Origin: Salticus scenicus
Taxonomy: Eukaryota; Arthropoda; Arachnida; Araneae; Salticidae
Direction: 5' to 3'
Length of the DNA: 64,000 nt
Assembly (NCBI GenBank): GCA_963930645.1
Contig: OZ005648.1
Span: 272,538,403-272,602,402 of the forward strand
Shown: positions 23,301-34,357 of the stretch, piece by piece
Position numbering within the stretch: the stretch's first letter is position 1
How the letters are laid out: each line of letters begins with the position of its first letter
Notes under the pieces: generated by a model
What the model was told of the DNA's origin: nothing
The model's input: only the letters and a program-made list of their open reading frames with translations
Databases searched by the model: none
Program-made: the position numbers and the translations under genes

Positions 23301-23613
23301 TAGCAAAATTCTTCTCGAAGAGCAGATGTTTATTGCCGTCTATGACTACATTTACATCTTTTCGTACTTGGCATCCTGAAACTGCTAGTTTAGTTAAAGA
23401 TTGGGGCTTGAGAGTGTAGTCCCTTGTGGCGTACAACTTCCAGGCGTCCATCGCTGAGAGGTCTTGGCAAACGTCTTCTAAAAATAGTTCACTCTGTCCA
23501 CAGTGTATCACGGCTTTGGAAGCTTCTAAAAAGTCCCATCCAAGGATTATGTCATGACTACAATGCGGCAAAACAATGAATTCAAAGGGCAACTCTCTGC
23601 TATTTATGAGAAT
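20328..23613 (-). pseudogene. pol: Gypsy-1 pol (protease end, RT, RNase H, integrase), broken
   Basis: Starts inside the protease at the Copia junction, with 'DIILGWDFLEA' soon after 23592. RT follows: 'PWSSPVVLVRKKDGSWRFC', then the YLDD box near 22490 in 'CYLDDILVFS'. RNase H begins with 'IHTDASGYGIGAVL' near 22060. The integrase zinc region (GHLGFAKTYDRI to CRECQRRK) is at 21340-21450, the catalytic 'GIDLLGRFP' near 21235, 'ITDRGAVFQSKLV' near 21050, and the GPY-type C-terminal module (YFGPYQVLRRLSDVTYEV) near 20540. Damage: TAG at 22006-22008, a frameshift near 21530, TGA at 21203-21205, and a frameshift with loss of residues after 'YHPQTNGLT' near 20965. Confidence 0.92.
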
Positions 23614-25028
23614 TGATGTCCATCAGTGTCCTCATATTAAATAAAACATCTGAATTAATTTATTTTTATTCAAGAAAACATTTAAAACTTACCCTTTTCT
23701 ATTTTTATTAAATCCTTTTTCATATTTAAAACTTCTTTGCTTTTGTCTTACAAACATCGTTTTTTTTGTTTACTATATCGTTGCCATTTCCAGACTGCAT
23801 AATCTTTTCTATTTGTGCTGTTGCCACTCCTTCTAAACTGTCATTATAAATCGGGTTTTGGTTTTTACCACTGGGTGTCGTGGCACGGCAGTCAATGTTA
23901 TGCAGATCAACTTGTGCAGGGTAGTATATAAGGCCGTGATGTTTGAAGATGTGTCGGTTTCAGCTGAGTTCAGTTCTAGTTTCAATGAGTTCCAGCTAGT
24001 TTTGGTTTGGAGTCCCGGTTCCGGTGAATAGCTGCTGGCGGCTGTTCTGAACTGTAAATATAAATTGTGGACTGCTCATGTTTTTTATGCTGAACTCAAA
24101 TTAAATATAAAGTAAAGTGATTGTTGAATTGTTCTGTTAAGTTTAATAGTTTGATGATGTTGATACTGTTTACAAATGTTAAGTTTAGAAACTTTTTTTT
24201 CAATTTACAATATTTTTCTTCAGAAGCTTAAATGAATAGTTTTTCATGAGGACTTAATTTCGTAATGCCAAGTTTTTTTAACTTTATTTAATTTTTCTGA
24301 AATCGTTGGTCATGCGGCGACCACGAATTGACTTTAATCTTCTACTAAAACTAAGCTTAAACCGGATCATTTACATGTTCTATTCATTGGTCATTTGGCG
24401 ACCATGAAGTTTGATATCGTTTAGCTGACTTTATCTTTCTACAATTCAGTGGTATTCGCTGGTCATTTGGCGACCGCGATCTTCAATGTGTTTCGATAGA
24501 GTTTCAATCTTCAATGTGTTTCGATCTTCAATAGTGTTCGGTTTTTTCTTCAATAGTTATGTGATGTGTGGTTAGGCACTCTTCTATAAAATGTGGAAAT
24601 GCTTATGACTATGATGTAATGTTTTGTCATCCATTCTTCCATATTGGTCATACGGCGACCATGTTAATAGACTTGAATGTCGTGTCAAAGACTATCTATC
24701 TTCTTGTACCATCAAGTAACGTTAGTATGTTATGAAGAAGGTAATATAATTTTGTTATTGAAGATTAATCTTATTATGTTGAATTTTGAGATTTGTTATA
24801 TATATTTATATTAAATCTTTTCTAGTTATTGTTATAATTGTTTTGAATTTATTATATCTTTATGAATAAATTTATTTTTCATTTTAAATATTTTTGCATT
24901 TACTGAGTCTAACATTTTTTACATACTAGTCAACTTAGTTTAATAAAAACCTCTTAACTTAAATAATTCTATTGCAGTTTATCTGCTTAATATAAATTTA
25001 TTCAAGATAGACCTTAAAGTGTCTAACA
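23614..25028 (+). repeat. Copia 5' LTR, 1415 bp
   Basis: Intact reference for the split 3' LTR. Compared with the 3' copy it has 24 extra bases after 'actgagtctaacatt' near 24915. It contains a TATATAAGG-type box near 23927 and four hairpin-forming repeats at 24306-24663. Confidence 0.92.
24306..24663 (+). repeat. Four hairpin-forming repeats in the Copia LTR
   Basis: TTGGTCATGCGGCGACCACG (24306), TTGGTCATTTGGCGACCATG (24387), CTGGTCATTTGGCGACCGCG (24459) and TTGGTCATACGGCGACCATG (24644). Each pairs TGGTC with GACCA (or close) around a seven-base loop that always ends GGC. The same four occur in the 3' LTR from about 37357 to 37716. Their spacing is irregular, so they are not a simple tandem array. 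Confidence 0.75.
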
Positions 25029-25045
25029 TTATGGGTTATGGGCCC
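25029..25045 (+). promoter_or_regulatory. Copia primer binding site (internal initiator-tRNA type)
   Basis: TTATGGGTTATGGGCCC lies directly after the LTR. The word GGTTATGGGCCCAG is, from memory, the one used by Drosophila copia, which primes from an internal half of initiator methionine tRNA and not from the tRNA 3' end. Confidence 0.7.
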
Positions 25046-25113
25046 AGTTTAAATGAGGTTTTTTTAGACTCGGTAAATTTAATTTGTGGTATATTTAATT
25101 ATCTAATCTGAAC

Positions 25114-28100
25114 ATGGCTTACAATATAGTTCCTCAAATAGTTAAGCTTAATTCTCATAATTACTCTGGTTGGAAATGTGATATGAAGTTCCTTTTAATG
25201 GAGAAAAATGCCTTCGATATCGTAACTGGTAACGAAGAGCAACCTGTTAAGAGTGATACAGTTACTGTTGATGCTATAAAAGATTTTAAGAGAAGGCAGA
25301 ATGCTGCCATGTCTTTAATTTACTTAAACATTGAACCGGAATATCGGAGTTTAATTAGCAAATGTGATGATCCCTCTAAAGCTTGGGACATTCTTAAAGT
25401 CAATTTCCAACCAGATAGTAGAAGTCACCATATGAAGTTATATTCTGAATTAATGTCCTGTTTTTTAGACCCTGGCGAATCTATAGGAATTTATGCAGCT
25501 AAAATTTCAAAAATAGCCGATCAATTAAAATCTATTGGTAAACCTATAAATGATGAGTATTTGTGCTTTCAGATTTTACGTTTTTTGCCTGATAAGTTTG
25601 ACCAAATCGTCCAGCAAATTTTAAGATGGCCTGATAAAGATTTTGAGTTTAAAAATATTGTAATTGAACTTTGTGCTGAGGAGACTCGTCGCCAGCTCAG
25701 AAATCTTGATAAATCTAGGGTTGATTGTAATATTGAAGCCCAGAGTGTCAAGTTTAAGAAAAGGCCTGTTTTTACTTGCTGGCGATGTGGAAAAAAGGGT
25801 CATATCAGTAAAGATTGTCGAGTAAAGTTAAATAATGATAAATCTGCTAGAGAAAATACATTTAAAGGTAATTTTGTAAAAAGAGGTGACTCCGTCCAAC
25901 AGCCAAAACGTGATAAAACTCCCCCCCCCCCCCCCCCCCGTAAAAATAAAGGTTTTAAAGCTCAGAATTACATTGCTGAAGCTAATTTAAGTGGTTTTAA
26001 CAGAGAAGGAAGCTGGGCTTTTGATACCGCCGCCTCTCACCACTTCTGCAAAGATAAATCTTCCTTTTGTAATTTCACCGAAATTTCTGGTGATGAGTTG
26101 CACGTGGCTGTTGACGGGGTTACTTTCCCCATTACTGGAAAAGGGGAAGTTGAATTAGATTTTAATGGTACTATTATAAAACTTTGGAATGTTCTTTTCT
26201 CTCCTAATTTAAGGAAAAATTTGTTAAGTGGTTCTAGATTCGACCAGGGCGGGGCTAAATTTACTGGTAAGGCTGGTAAACTAAACGTGGTCGATAAATA
26301 TGGCAAGTTTGTTTTTTCTGCTAAGCTTTATGACGGGATTTATTATACTTTTCCAAAAATCATAAGAAATAATCATAATGTTAAAATGAATAGGGGGCAG
26401 AATTCTAAAACTAATGTTGATCTAAATTTTAATGCTGAAATTTCAGCTTCACCTGTAATTAAAACTGCCAATATTAAAGATATAGACACATGGCACTTAC
26501 GTTTTGATCACATTAGTCCAGATTTAATTTATAATACTATTCGTAATTCTGCAGTTAAAGGTTTACCTCATTTAAAATCTGTTGATAATTTTTTTTGTGA
26601 TCCCTGTCATTTAAGCAAACAAAATCGTGTCTCTTTTAGGCCTCTTGGTTCTTCTTCATCTAAAAAGCCATTAGATAGAATCTTTCTTGATACTTGGGGT
26701 CCTGTTAAAATTGCTGGAAAGAAGGGTGAACGTTTTTTTGTGTCTATTATAGACGATTTTTCAGGTAAAACTTCTGTTTACCCTCTCCAGGAAAAATCTA
26801 TGTGTTTCGAAGTCTTTAAAAGACATGTCTTACGAGCAGAAAGATTTCTAGGGACCAAGTTGAAAGCATTGAGGACTGATAATGGCAAAGAATTTGATAA
26901 TGAACTTTTTGGGGCCTTTTGTTGAGAAAATGGGGTAAAACATGAGTTGACTAATGCCTACACACCAGAAGAAAATGGGGTATGTGAGAGATTTAACCAG
27001 ACAATAATGAATTGTGTTCGGGCAATGCTTAAATCTAGTGGCTTGTCTGACGATTTCTGGCCTGAAGCATGTATGCATTTTACCTATACATGGAACAGGA
27101 TTTGTCATGGCAGAAATTCTAAAACACCCCTAGAACTCTATTCTGGTAATAAACCTTCAGTAAGACATTTAAGGCCATTTGGCACTTTAGCTTATGTCGG
27201 GGTTCGTAAGGTCAGGCGCAAGAACAAGTTAGATGCTAAGTCCAAACGTGGTGTCCTTGTTGGATATGCATTACGTACCCGTGGATATAGGATCTGGTTG
27301 GAAGAGGATAAGAAGATTGAGACTATAAACGTTTCTTTTGTTGAGAGCAGTGATTTGCCTCGCAGTGGAGCGGTGATGGGCGACTCTTCTTTTGAGTTGG
27401 TGCTTGTCCCAGAGGAGCAGCCATGGACCGTTGATCGGTGTCATACTAATCCAGAACCTGGACCCTCTGGTGGCTTGCCCGGCGAGACTGAAGATGTTGT
27501 TCCAACCGTCCTCCCTGCCACTCCTGCTTCTCCTGTCACTCCCGTTTCTCCTCAAGCTTCGTCTCCCAGCTCGAAGACTAATCCGATTTGGTACAGAAAG
27601 GTTGTGCCTAGGCCTAAAGGAAAGAAGATCGACATTTACTACTACCCTGACGGTGAAGGCAAGAGGTCATGTCAACGCACCCCAAAGGAAGTTGAGAAAT
27701 TTTGTAATGATAATGGCTTAGTTTTTAATCCTAATGATTTTGATTTTTCCAAATTTAATAGTTTTTCTGGTGTTGTTAATCCTAGCATTATACCTTCCGC
27801 GTCCAGCACTGCTAGCTGACTAGATGTGGTGGTCCCGCGAACATATAAGCAGGCTCAAAAATCTAAACAGTTTGATAAGTGGCATGAGGCTATGCTTGAA
27901 GAACTGGATTGTATGACTACTAGAGGTGTTTGGCATCTTGTGAAACTTCCTGTGAATAAATCTGTGTTAGGAAACCGCTGGGTTTATACAGTCAAGCGTG
28001 ATGAGTCTGGTACCATAGTTAGGTATAAGGCAAGGTTAGTCGCGCAAGGTTTCAACCAGGTCCAGGGAGAATCATATGATGAAACATTCTCACCTGTTAT

Positions 28101-29230
28101 AAATTTTTCGGTAGTAAGATTTTTCTTTTCTTTGCTGGTCTCATACTGCGGGTGGTTTAACGTACAATGTGACGTAAAATGCGCTTATTTATACGCTCCT
28201 CTGAAAGAGGAAGTTTACATGAATCAACCAACTGGATTTGCTGAAAAAGGCAAAGAGGATTGGGTGTGTAAATTGGACAGAGCATTGTACGGGCTGCATC
28301 AATCTGGTAGATTATGGTTTTATGAGTTAAATAAAGTATTGTTGGAACTTGGTTTTAATAGATTTGAAAATTGTAATTGTGCATATTCATATTCTGATTT
28401 TTCCATTTTATTGGTTTATGTAGATGATATAGTTATTTTTTCTAGGACTGAATCACAGGCAAATAACATTTTAGACCTTTTACAGTCTAAATTTGACTTA
28501 AAAATTTTGGGTACCACTCGTAAGCTTTTAGGTGTGGAATTCGAGTACACGGATACTGGGGTTTTGATCCATCAGGGTCAATATATTGCCGAAGTTAATG
28601 AGAGGTTTCAAAACCATCGGAAACCTGTCTCTTCCTTGCCTATAGTTAAAGGTGTACAATTTTCTAAGAGTGATTGTCCAGTTGTTCAGTCTGATATTGA
28701 AGAAGCATCTCATTTACCTTACAGGAATCTTTTAGGTTGCATTTCTTTTCTAGCAAACCGTATAAGACCTGATATTGCATATGCTACAAATATATTTTCT
28801 CAGTTCCAACAAAACCCTGGTTTTAAACATTGGCAAGGCTTACTTAAACTTTTAGGTTATATTAAATACACCAGTCATTATAAACTTTATCTCAATTGCA
28901 CAGATATTAAAATAATTTCATACTCTGACGCTGACTTCGCCGCTAATAAATATTTTATGTGAGTGCTCCAGTTTAAAACTTATAAATAATAACTTTGACA
29001 TACCTACTTTATATGCAGATAATCAGGCAGCCATTCGTTTTACTAAATCCAGAATAGAAAACTTCCACACTCGACACGTAAATATAAAATTGTTTTTCAT
29101 AAGAGAATGGTTTGATGAGGGAAAGTTTAACCTCAATTATATTAATTCTAAATTAAATCTTGCCAACCCGTTTACCAAGCCTATGACCAAAGGTGACTTA
29201 TTAAAATTTATAAAATTAATTTTTCTTTAA
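25114..29230 (+). pseudogene. Copia gag-pol polyprotein, broken
   Basis: The gag region opens with 'WKCDMKFLLMEKNAFDIV'; the zinc knuckle CWRCGKKGHISKDC is near residue 222, followed by a proline run at 25921-25938. Protease has 'WAFDTAASHHFC' near residue 302, where copia proteases usually show DSGAS-like. A pre-integrase HLRFDH...CDPCH follows at 26490-26610, then integrase with 'FLDTWGPV' and 'RTDNGKEFDN'. RT begins after 27826 ('NRWVYTVKRDESGT') with the YVDD box near 28418, and RNase H 'SYSDADFAA' near 28920. Damage: TGA at 26923, TGA at 27817, both in frame, and a deletion near 28950 after which the last RNase H part ('ADNQAAIRFTKSRIENFHT') resumes to 29230. Confidence 0.92.
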
Positions 29231-29839
29231 ATACTTAATATAATAAATAAAATTCTAATTAAATATTCCAGTAATTGCTGCATTTTTCCTCTTTGTACAT
29301 GTTTTTTAAAGTTTTTCTGTGAAATTTTCCTTCCCTTTGCAAATTGTAAATATTGTATATATAATGGTGTGAATGAGTGAAATGCAAGGCGCCTTGTGTA
29401 TGTGTTATCATATTTCATATTTCTTGTATATATATTGTATATTATATTATGTATCTGTATATAATCATTGTATATATTCATTTTTTCATACTGTTTTTTT
29501 TTTATATATATATTGTCTGCATTGTGGGGGAAATTATATTAATTGCATGCAAATTTAAATAGTACCTTTTTTGTTTTTTTTTATATTGCGGTGGGGGGCA
29601 TTTGATGTCCATCAGTGTCCTCATATTAAATAAAACATCTGAATTAATTTATTTTTATTCAAGAAAACATTTAAAACTTACCCTTTTCTATTTTTATTAA
29701 ATCCTTTTTCATATTTAAAATTTCTTTGCTTTTGTCTTACAAACATCGTTTTTTTTTTTTTGTTTACTATATCGGCGTTGCCATTACCAGACTGCATAAT
29801 CTTTTCTATTTGTGCTGTTGCCACTCCTTCTAAACTCTC

Positions 29840-30055
29840 TGTGTTATAATGTAACTCCATGGTTTTAGTCATGCGAGCGCGCGTTCTGTGTTAAAATTGA
29901 TATTAGTTCAGAGTTTGAAAATGGTTGTTGTTCTATTTGTTTTGTGTTTTGTGGCTGTTGAATAAAGTTATAATTTAAACAGCTAGCAATGGATTCTATG
30001 CTTAGTTAAGCAATATTTAGAGCCTCCGTTAAACCTGTATAGGAAAAACATCACA
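29840..30055 (+). repeat. Gypsy-2 5' LTR, 216 bp
   Basis: TG...CA ends. An AATAAA signal near 29962 could serve for polyadenylation. Followed at once by the priming site. Confidence 0.92.
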
Positions 30056-30075
30056 TGGTGGCAGCGGAAAAGCAG
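30056..30075 (+). promoter_or_regulatory. Gypsy-2 primer binding site
   Basis: TGGTGGCAGCGGAAAAGCAG immediately follows the LTR. The leading TGG is expected for pairing with a tRNA 3' CCA. Which tRNA was not determined. Confidence 0.7.
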
Positions 30076-30151
30076 TAAAGTGAAAAAAAATACTGTAAGT
30101 AATTTGTTTTGCATTTACCGATATTGAGCTATTCTAAAATTTTCAACTACG

Positions 30152-33100
30152 ATGGAAACTGATAAAATTAGTGTTGTAAGGCATTCATTTCAAGTTACGC
30201 CACCAGAACCATTTACATTTTCTATTCCAGCTTATTGGTCAAAATGGATAACTCGTTTTGAACGATATAGAGTTGCATCTGGTTTGAACAAGCAATCGGA
30301 TGGTGAGCAAATAAACTCATTGATTTACATCATGGGTGATAAAGCTGAAGATATTTTTGCTTTGTTCCAGTTAAGCACAGAAGAAGCAGAAGATTATCAA
30401 ATAGTCCTGAAAAAATTCAATGACCATTTTGTAGTAAAAAAGAATACTATTTTCGAGCGAGCGCAGTTTAATAAGCGTATTCAACTCGAAGGAGAAAGAG
30501 TTAATGACTTTATTACGGCACTATATCGTCTAGCTGAGAGTTGCGAATATGGAAATTTACATGATGAATTAATAAGGGACAGAATTGTAGTTGGAATAAG
30601 AGATAAAGCCTTAAGCGAAAAGTTACAATTAGATAGTGAATTAACATTGACAAAAGTTATAGAAAAGGTACGTCTCAGTGAATCCATTAAGCAACAACAA
30701 CTAAAACTTGGCGAAGCTGAAAGAGCCATTTATTTAAACGTTATGGGCTCAAATAAAACTGTTCGTTACCAGAATAATTTCCAAAATAAAAATGAGAATA
30801 AATTTAACGTGAAAAGCACAATGCCGAGAAATATTAAATTTTCACAGAAAGATGAAAAGTGTAAATGGTGTGGAAAACAAAAACACGACAAAAGAATGTG
30901 TCCTGCTAGAGATGCCAAATGTCGAAAATGCGCCAAGATCGGGCATTACGAAAAGGTCTGTTTTTCTAAAAGCCAATCTAAAGGCTCATCGATTTCATTT
31001 TTAGATATAGTTTTTCACTTAGGGAAAATTAATGAAGATTGGACAATCGATGTTAAGATAGAAAATCAAGATTTAAAATTCAAGATAGATACTGGCGCTG
31101 ATCACTCAGCAATTTCTACAACAGTTTATCGCTCGCTAGCCAAGAAAACTAAATTGGAGCCAGTTCATAAAGTACTATGCGGCCCAGATAGAAATCCTTT
31201 GAAAGTTTTAGGAAAATTCAACGCACATTTAAACTTTAAAAGGAAATATTGTAAAGAAGACATCTATGTAATTGATGGTCTACAAACAAGTCTTTTAGGA
31301 AAACCAGCATTGATTTCTTTTGGGTTAGGACCAAATATAAGCAATTTTGATCGAGTAGTAGTCAACAACCCTAGAATAGAATTTCCAGAGCTCTTTGAAG
31401 GACTTGGACTGATGAAAGGTTGTTATTCAATACAGCTGAAGAAAGACAGTGTTCCATATGCAGTTACCTCACCTCGACGCGTTCCTATACCCTTACTGAA
31501 GAAAACCGAAGATGCGTTAAAGAAGATGGTGGAGCAAAAAGTCATAACACCTGTTAGTGAGCCTGCAGAATGGTGTTCGCCAATAGTCATAGTTCCAAAG
31601 AAAGATGGACAACACAGAATCTGTGTGGATTTGACACAGCTTAACAGAATTGTTTTGAGAGAATTGCACCCTCTACCCAATGTTGAATATACATTAAGTC
31701 TTTTATCAGGTGCCAAGATATTTTCAAAATTGGATGCAAACTCAGGTTTTTGGCAAATACCGTTAGACGAAAAGTCTTCATTTCTCACTACCTTTATTAC
31801 ACCATTTGGGAGATACAGATTTCTAAGATTACCGTTTGGAATCTCATCAGCTCCGGAACATTTTCAAAGAAGAATGTCTCAGTTGTTGGAGAATTTAAGT
31901 GGCAGTGCTTGTCATATGGATGATATTCTGATTTGGGGATCCACTCAAGAAGAACATGATCAAAGATTAAGAGAGGTTTGCAAGAGTTTAAAAGATGCCA
32001 ACTTGACTTTAAATGAGAAAAAATGTATTTTTTCAACTAAAAGTATAAAGTTTCTGGGTCATATAATCGACAGCCAAGGAATCCATCCTGATGATGAAAA
32101 AGTTGCAGCAATTAAAGAATATAAACCCCCAAGAAATAAAAAAGAGCTGAAACAACTATTAGGATTCGCCAATTATCTAGCACGTTTTGTTCCAAATTTC
32201 GCAGAATTAATGTATCCTCTTACGTCGATGCTTAGCAACGAGCGAGAATTTGTATGGGATCATCAACAGAAAAACGCATTTGAAGAGTGGAAGAAAATTT
32301 TATCTTCAGATCCAGTTTTAAAAATATTTGATCCTAATAAGGAATCTATAGTCACCACAGACGCATCATCCTATGGTCTGGGAGCAACTCTACGTCAAAA
32401 ATTGGAAGATGGAAAAACTTTCGTAATCGCCTATGCATCGAGAACATTAACACCGGCTGAGAGTCGCTATGCCCAAATCGAAAAGGAAGCATTAGCTGTA
32501 GCATGGGGATGTGAGAAATTCAGAGATTACTTAACAGGGTCTCATTTCTTGATTGAAACTGACCATAAGCCGCTGATTCCAATTCTTTCAAGGAAGCATT
32601 TAGACGATCTTTCTCCTAGACTGCAAAGAATCAGATTAAGAATGATGAGATATTCATACACTATTACTCATATTCCAGGGAAGAATCTTTATGCAGCCGA
32701 TGCTTTATCTAGAAGTCCAAGAGAGCAATCATGTGAAAATGACGAACTAGAAGAAGAAATTAATGCATACATTCAGATGATCACTAATAATCTTCCAGCA
32801 ACTTCTAATAGGCTGAAAGAATTTCAAGAAGCACAACAATCTGATGCTACCTGCCAGAAACTTTCTTCGTATGCGTTGACAGGATGGCCCTCGAAGAAAG
32901 ATGTAGATCGGCTTTGTTTACCGTTTTGGCAACATCGTTTTGAAATTTCTATACAAGATGGTCTTTTAATGAGAGGTTGTAGAATAATAATCCCAAAATC
33001 GCTCCAAACTGAAGTGCGGAAAAAGATTCACGAAGGACATCTTGGTATAACTAAATGTAGAGCTCGTGCGAGATGTTCTGTATACTGGCCAAAAATTAAC

Positions 33101-34123
33101 AAAGAGATTGAAGAAAAAGTGAAAAATTGTCCTGCTTGTATCAAAGAATCGAGCAACAGGCATGAACCACTAATTCCGACGCCATTTCCAGATAGACCTT
33201 GGGAAGTTGTAGGCCTTGACCTCTTCAAATACCAGAATTCGTGGTACCTTCTTATAGCAGATTATTATTCACGGTATCCTGAAATTTCGAAACTTGAAAC
33301 CTTGACTTCGGAAGAAATAATTAACCATTGCAAATCTATATTTTCTCGTCATGGTATTCCAGAAATACTCAGAACGGATAACGGTCCACAGTTCGATCCA
33401 ATGAGAACACGAGAATTTAATGAGTTCGCAAGAAGCTATGGTTTCAAACAAATCACAAGCAGTCCGAAATTTCCCCAAAGTAATGGATTTATAGAATCGA
33501 GCGTAAAAACAATCAAAATGCGTATCAAGAAATTTGCTGATCCTTATCTTGCGCTAATGGAATACAGAGCAACCCCACTGGAAAACGGTTATAGTCCCGC
33601 GGAACTCCTAATGGGAAGGAGAATAAGAACAATTCTCCCAATAGCTAATTCTCAACTACTTCCTAAATTGATCAAGAAAACTGATTTAGAAGGCAAGGAG
33701 AGAAAACGAATAGAGAAACAAGAAAGAAATTACAACAGACACCATGGGACAAGAATTCTATCAGAACTTGAGAAAGGACAGGGAGTATGGATTGCTGACA
33801 AAAGAGTGACAGGAAAAGTGTTACAGGAAACTTCATTTCCGCGATCATATCTTGTTCAATCAGAAAAGAGAATTTATAGAAGAAATAGGAAGCATCTAGT
33901 ACCATCGCCAGATTTCGAGCCAGAATCTGAATCAGATGAAGGAATAGATATCCCCGAGAATAATCATTCAACTGATATGGGATCTGGAATAAAGTCTCTG
34001 CCAACCAACAAAAATTCCGGGAATATATCACCAAAATGTACCTCTCCCGCAAGACCTGTGACCAAGCCTTATGTCACCAGAAGTGGTAGGACTATTCGAC
34101 CACCCCAGAGACTTGACTTATAA
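30152..34123 (+). CDS. Gypsy-2 gag-pol polyprotein, intact, 1323 aa
   Basis: A single frame from ATG at 30152, with no stop or frameshift separating gag from pol. A gag region (about residues 25-200) packages element RNA. Two zinc knuckles (CKWCGKQKHDKRMC, CRKCAKIGHYEKVC) sit near 237-270. Protease has DTGADHSAIS near 313. RT spans roughly 455-640, with HMDD in place of the usual YMDD/YVDD at about 588. RNase H starts near 735 (TTDASSYGLGATL). Integrase has an HHCC zinc region (959-1000) and catalytic D at about 1023 (GLDLF), D at about 1076 (RTDNGPQF) and E at about 1115 (NGFIESS). That spacing is 38, three more than the usual 35, because of extra residues after GPQF. The acidic, serine-rich tail has no chromodomain. 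It resembles the K02A2.6/Mag side of Gypsy. Expressed product unproven. Confidence 0.95.
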   Translation: METDKISVVRHSFQVTPPEPFTFSIPAYWSKWITRFERYRVASGLNKQSDGEQINSLIYIMGDKAEDIFALFQLSTEEAEDYQIVLKKFNDHFVVKKNTIFERAQFNKRIQLEGERVNDFITALYRLAESCEYGNLHDELIRDRIVVGIRDKALSEKLQLDSELTLTKVIEKVRLSESIKQQQLKLGEAERAIYLNVMGSNKTVRYQNNFQNKNENKFNVKSTMPRNIKFSQKDEKCKWCGKQKHDKRMCPARDAKCRKCAKIGHYEKVCFSKSQSKGSSISFLDIVFHLGKINEDWTIDVKIENQDLKFKIDTGADHSAISTTVYRSLAKKTKLEPVHKVLCGPDRNPLKVLGKFNAHLNFKRKYCKEDIYVIDGLQTSLLGKPALISFGLGPNISNFDRVVVNNPRIEFPELFEGLGLMKGCYSIQLKKDSVPYAVTSPRRVPIPLLKKTEDALKKMVEQKVITPVSEPAEWCSPIVIVPKKDGQHRICVDLTQLNRIVLRELHPLPNVEYTLSLLSGAKIFSKLDANSGFWQIPLDEKSSFLTTFITPFGRYRFLRLPFGISSAPEHFQRRMSQLLENLSGSACHMDDILIWGSTQEEHDQRLREVCKSLKDANLTLNEKKCIFSTKSIKFLGHIIDSQGIHPDDEKVAAIKEYKPPRNKKELKQLLGFANYLARFVPNFAELMYPLTSMLSNEREFVWDHQQKNAFEEWKKILSSDPVLKIFDPNKESIVTTDASSYGLGATLRQKLEDGKTFVIAYASRTLTPAESRYAQIEKEALAVAWGCEKFRDYLTGSHFLIETDHKPLIPILSRKHLDDLSPRLQRIRLRMMRYSYTITHIPGKNLYAADALSRSPREQSCENDELEEEINAYIQMITNNLPATSNRLKEFQEAQQSDATCQKLSSYALTGWPSKKDVDRLCLPFWQHRFEISIQDGLLMRGCRIIIPKSLQTEVRKKIHEGHLGITKCRARARCSVYWPKINKEIEEKVKNCPACIKESSNRHEPLIPTPFPDRPWEVVGLDLFKYQNSWYLLIADYYSRYPEISKLETLTSEEIINHCKSIFSRHGIPEILRTDNGPQFDPMRTREFNEFARSYGFKQITSSPKFPQSNGFIESSVKTIKMRIKKFADPYLALMEYRATPLENGYSPAELLMGRRIRTILPIANSQLLPKLIKKTDLEGKERKRIEKQERNYNRHHGTRILSELEKGQGVWIADKRVTGKVLQETSFPRSYLVQSEKRIYRRNRKHLVPSPDFEPESESDEGIDIPENNHSTDMGSGIKSLPTNKNSGNISPKCTSPARPVTKPYVTRSGRTIRPPQRLDL

Positions 34124-34125
34124 CT

Positions 34126-34141
34126 TTGAAAGGAAGGGAGA
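34126..34141 (+). promoter_or_regulatory. Gypsy-2 polypurine tract
   Basis: GAAAGGAAGGGAGAT lies between the stop codon and the 3' LTR, where plus-strand DNA synthesis starts in LTR elements. Confidence 0.8.
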
Positions 34142-34357
34142 TGTGTTATAATGTAACTCCATGGTTTTAGTCATGCGAGCGCGCGTTCTGTGTTAAAATT
34201 GATATTAGTTCAGAGTTTGAAAATGGTTGTTGTTCTATTTGTTTTGTGTTTTGTGGCTGTTGAATAAAGTTATAATTTAAACAGCTAGCAATGGATTCTA
34301 TGCTTAGTTAAGCAATATTTAGAGCCTCTGTTAAACCTGTATAGGAAAAACATCACA
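34142..34357 (+). repeat. Gypsy-2 3' LTR, 216 bp
   Basis: One substitution relative to 29840-30055. Confidence 0.92.

Larger units (their letters stand above)
29840..34357 (+). mobile_element. Gypsy-2 LTR retrotransposon, apparently complete and young
   Basis: 4518 bp with 216-bp LTRs (29840-30055, 34142-34357) that differ at one position (cctcCgtt against cctcTgtt). It starts TGTGTTATAATG and ends ACATCACA. The target duplication is CTCTC (29835-29839 and 34358-34362). One uninterrupted gag-pol frame lies between. It is inserted in the Copia 3' LTR. Near-identical LTRs and an open frame indicate recent insertion. Confidence 0.95.

Noticed and set aside
20567..23419. Plus-strand open frames opposite the Gypsy-1 pol
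   Set aside because: Antisense shadows of the minus-strand RT, RNase H and integrase.
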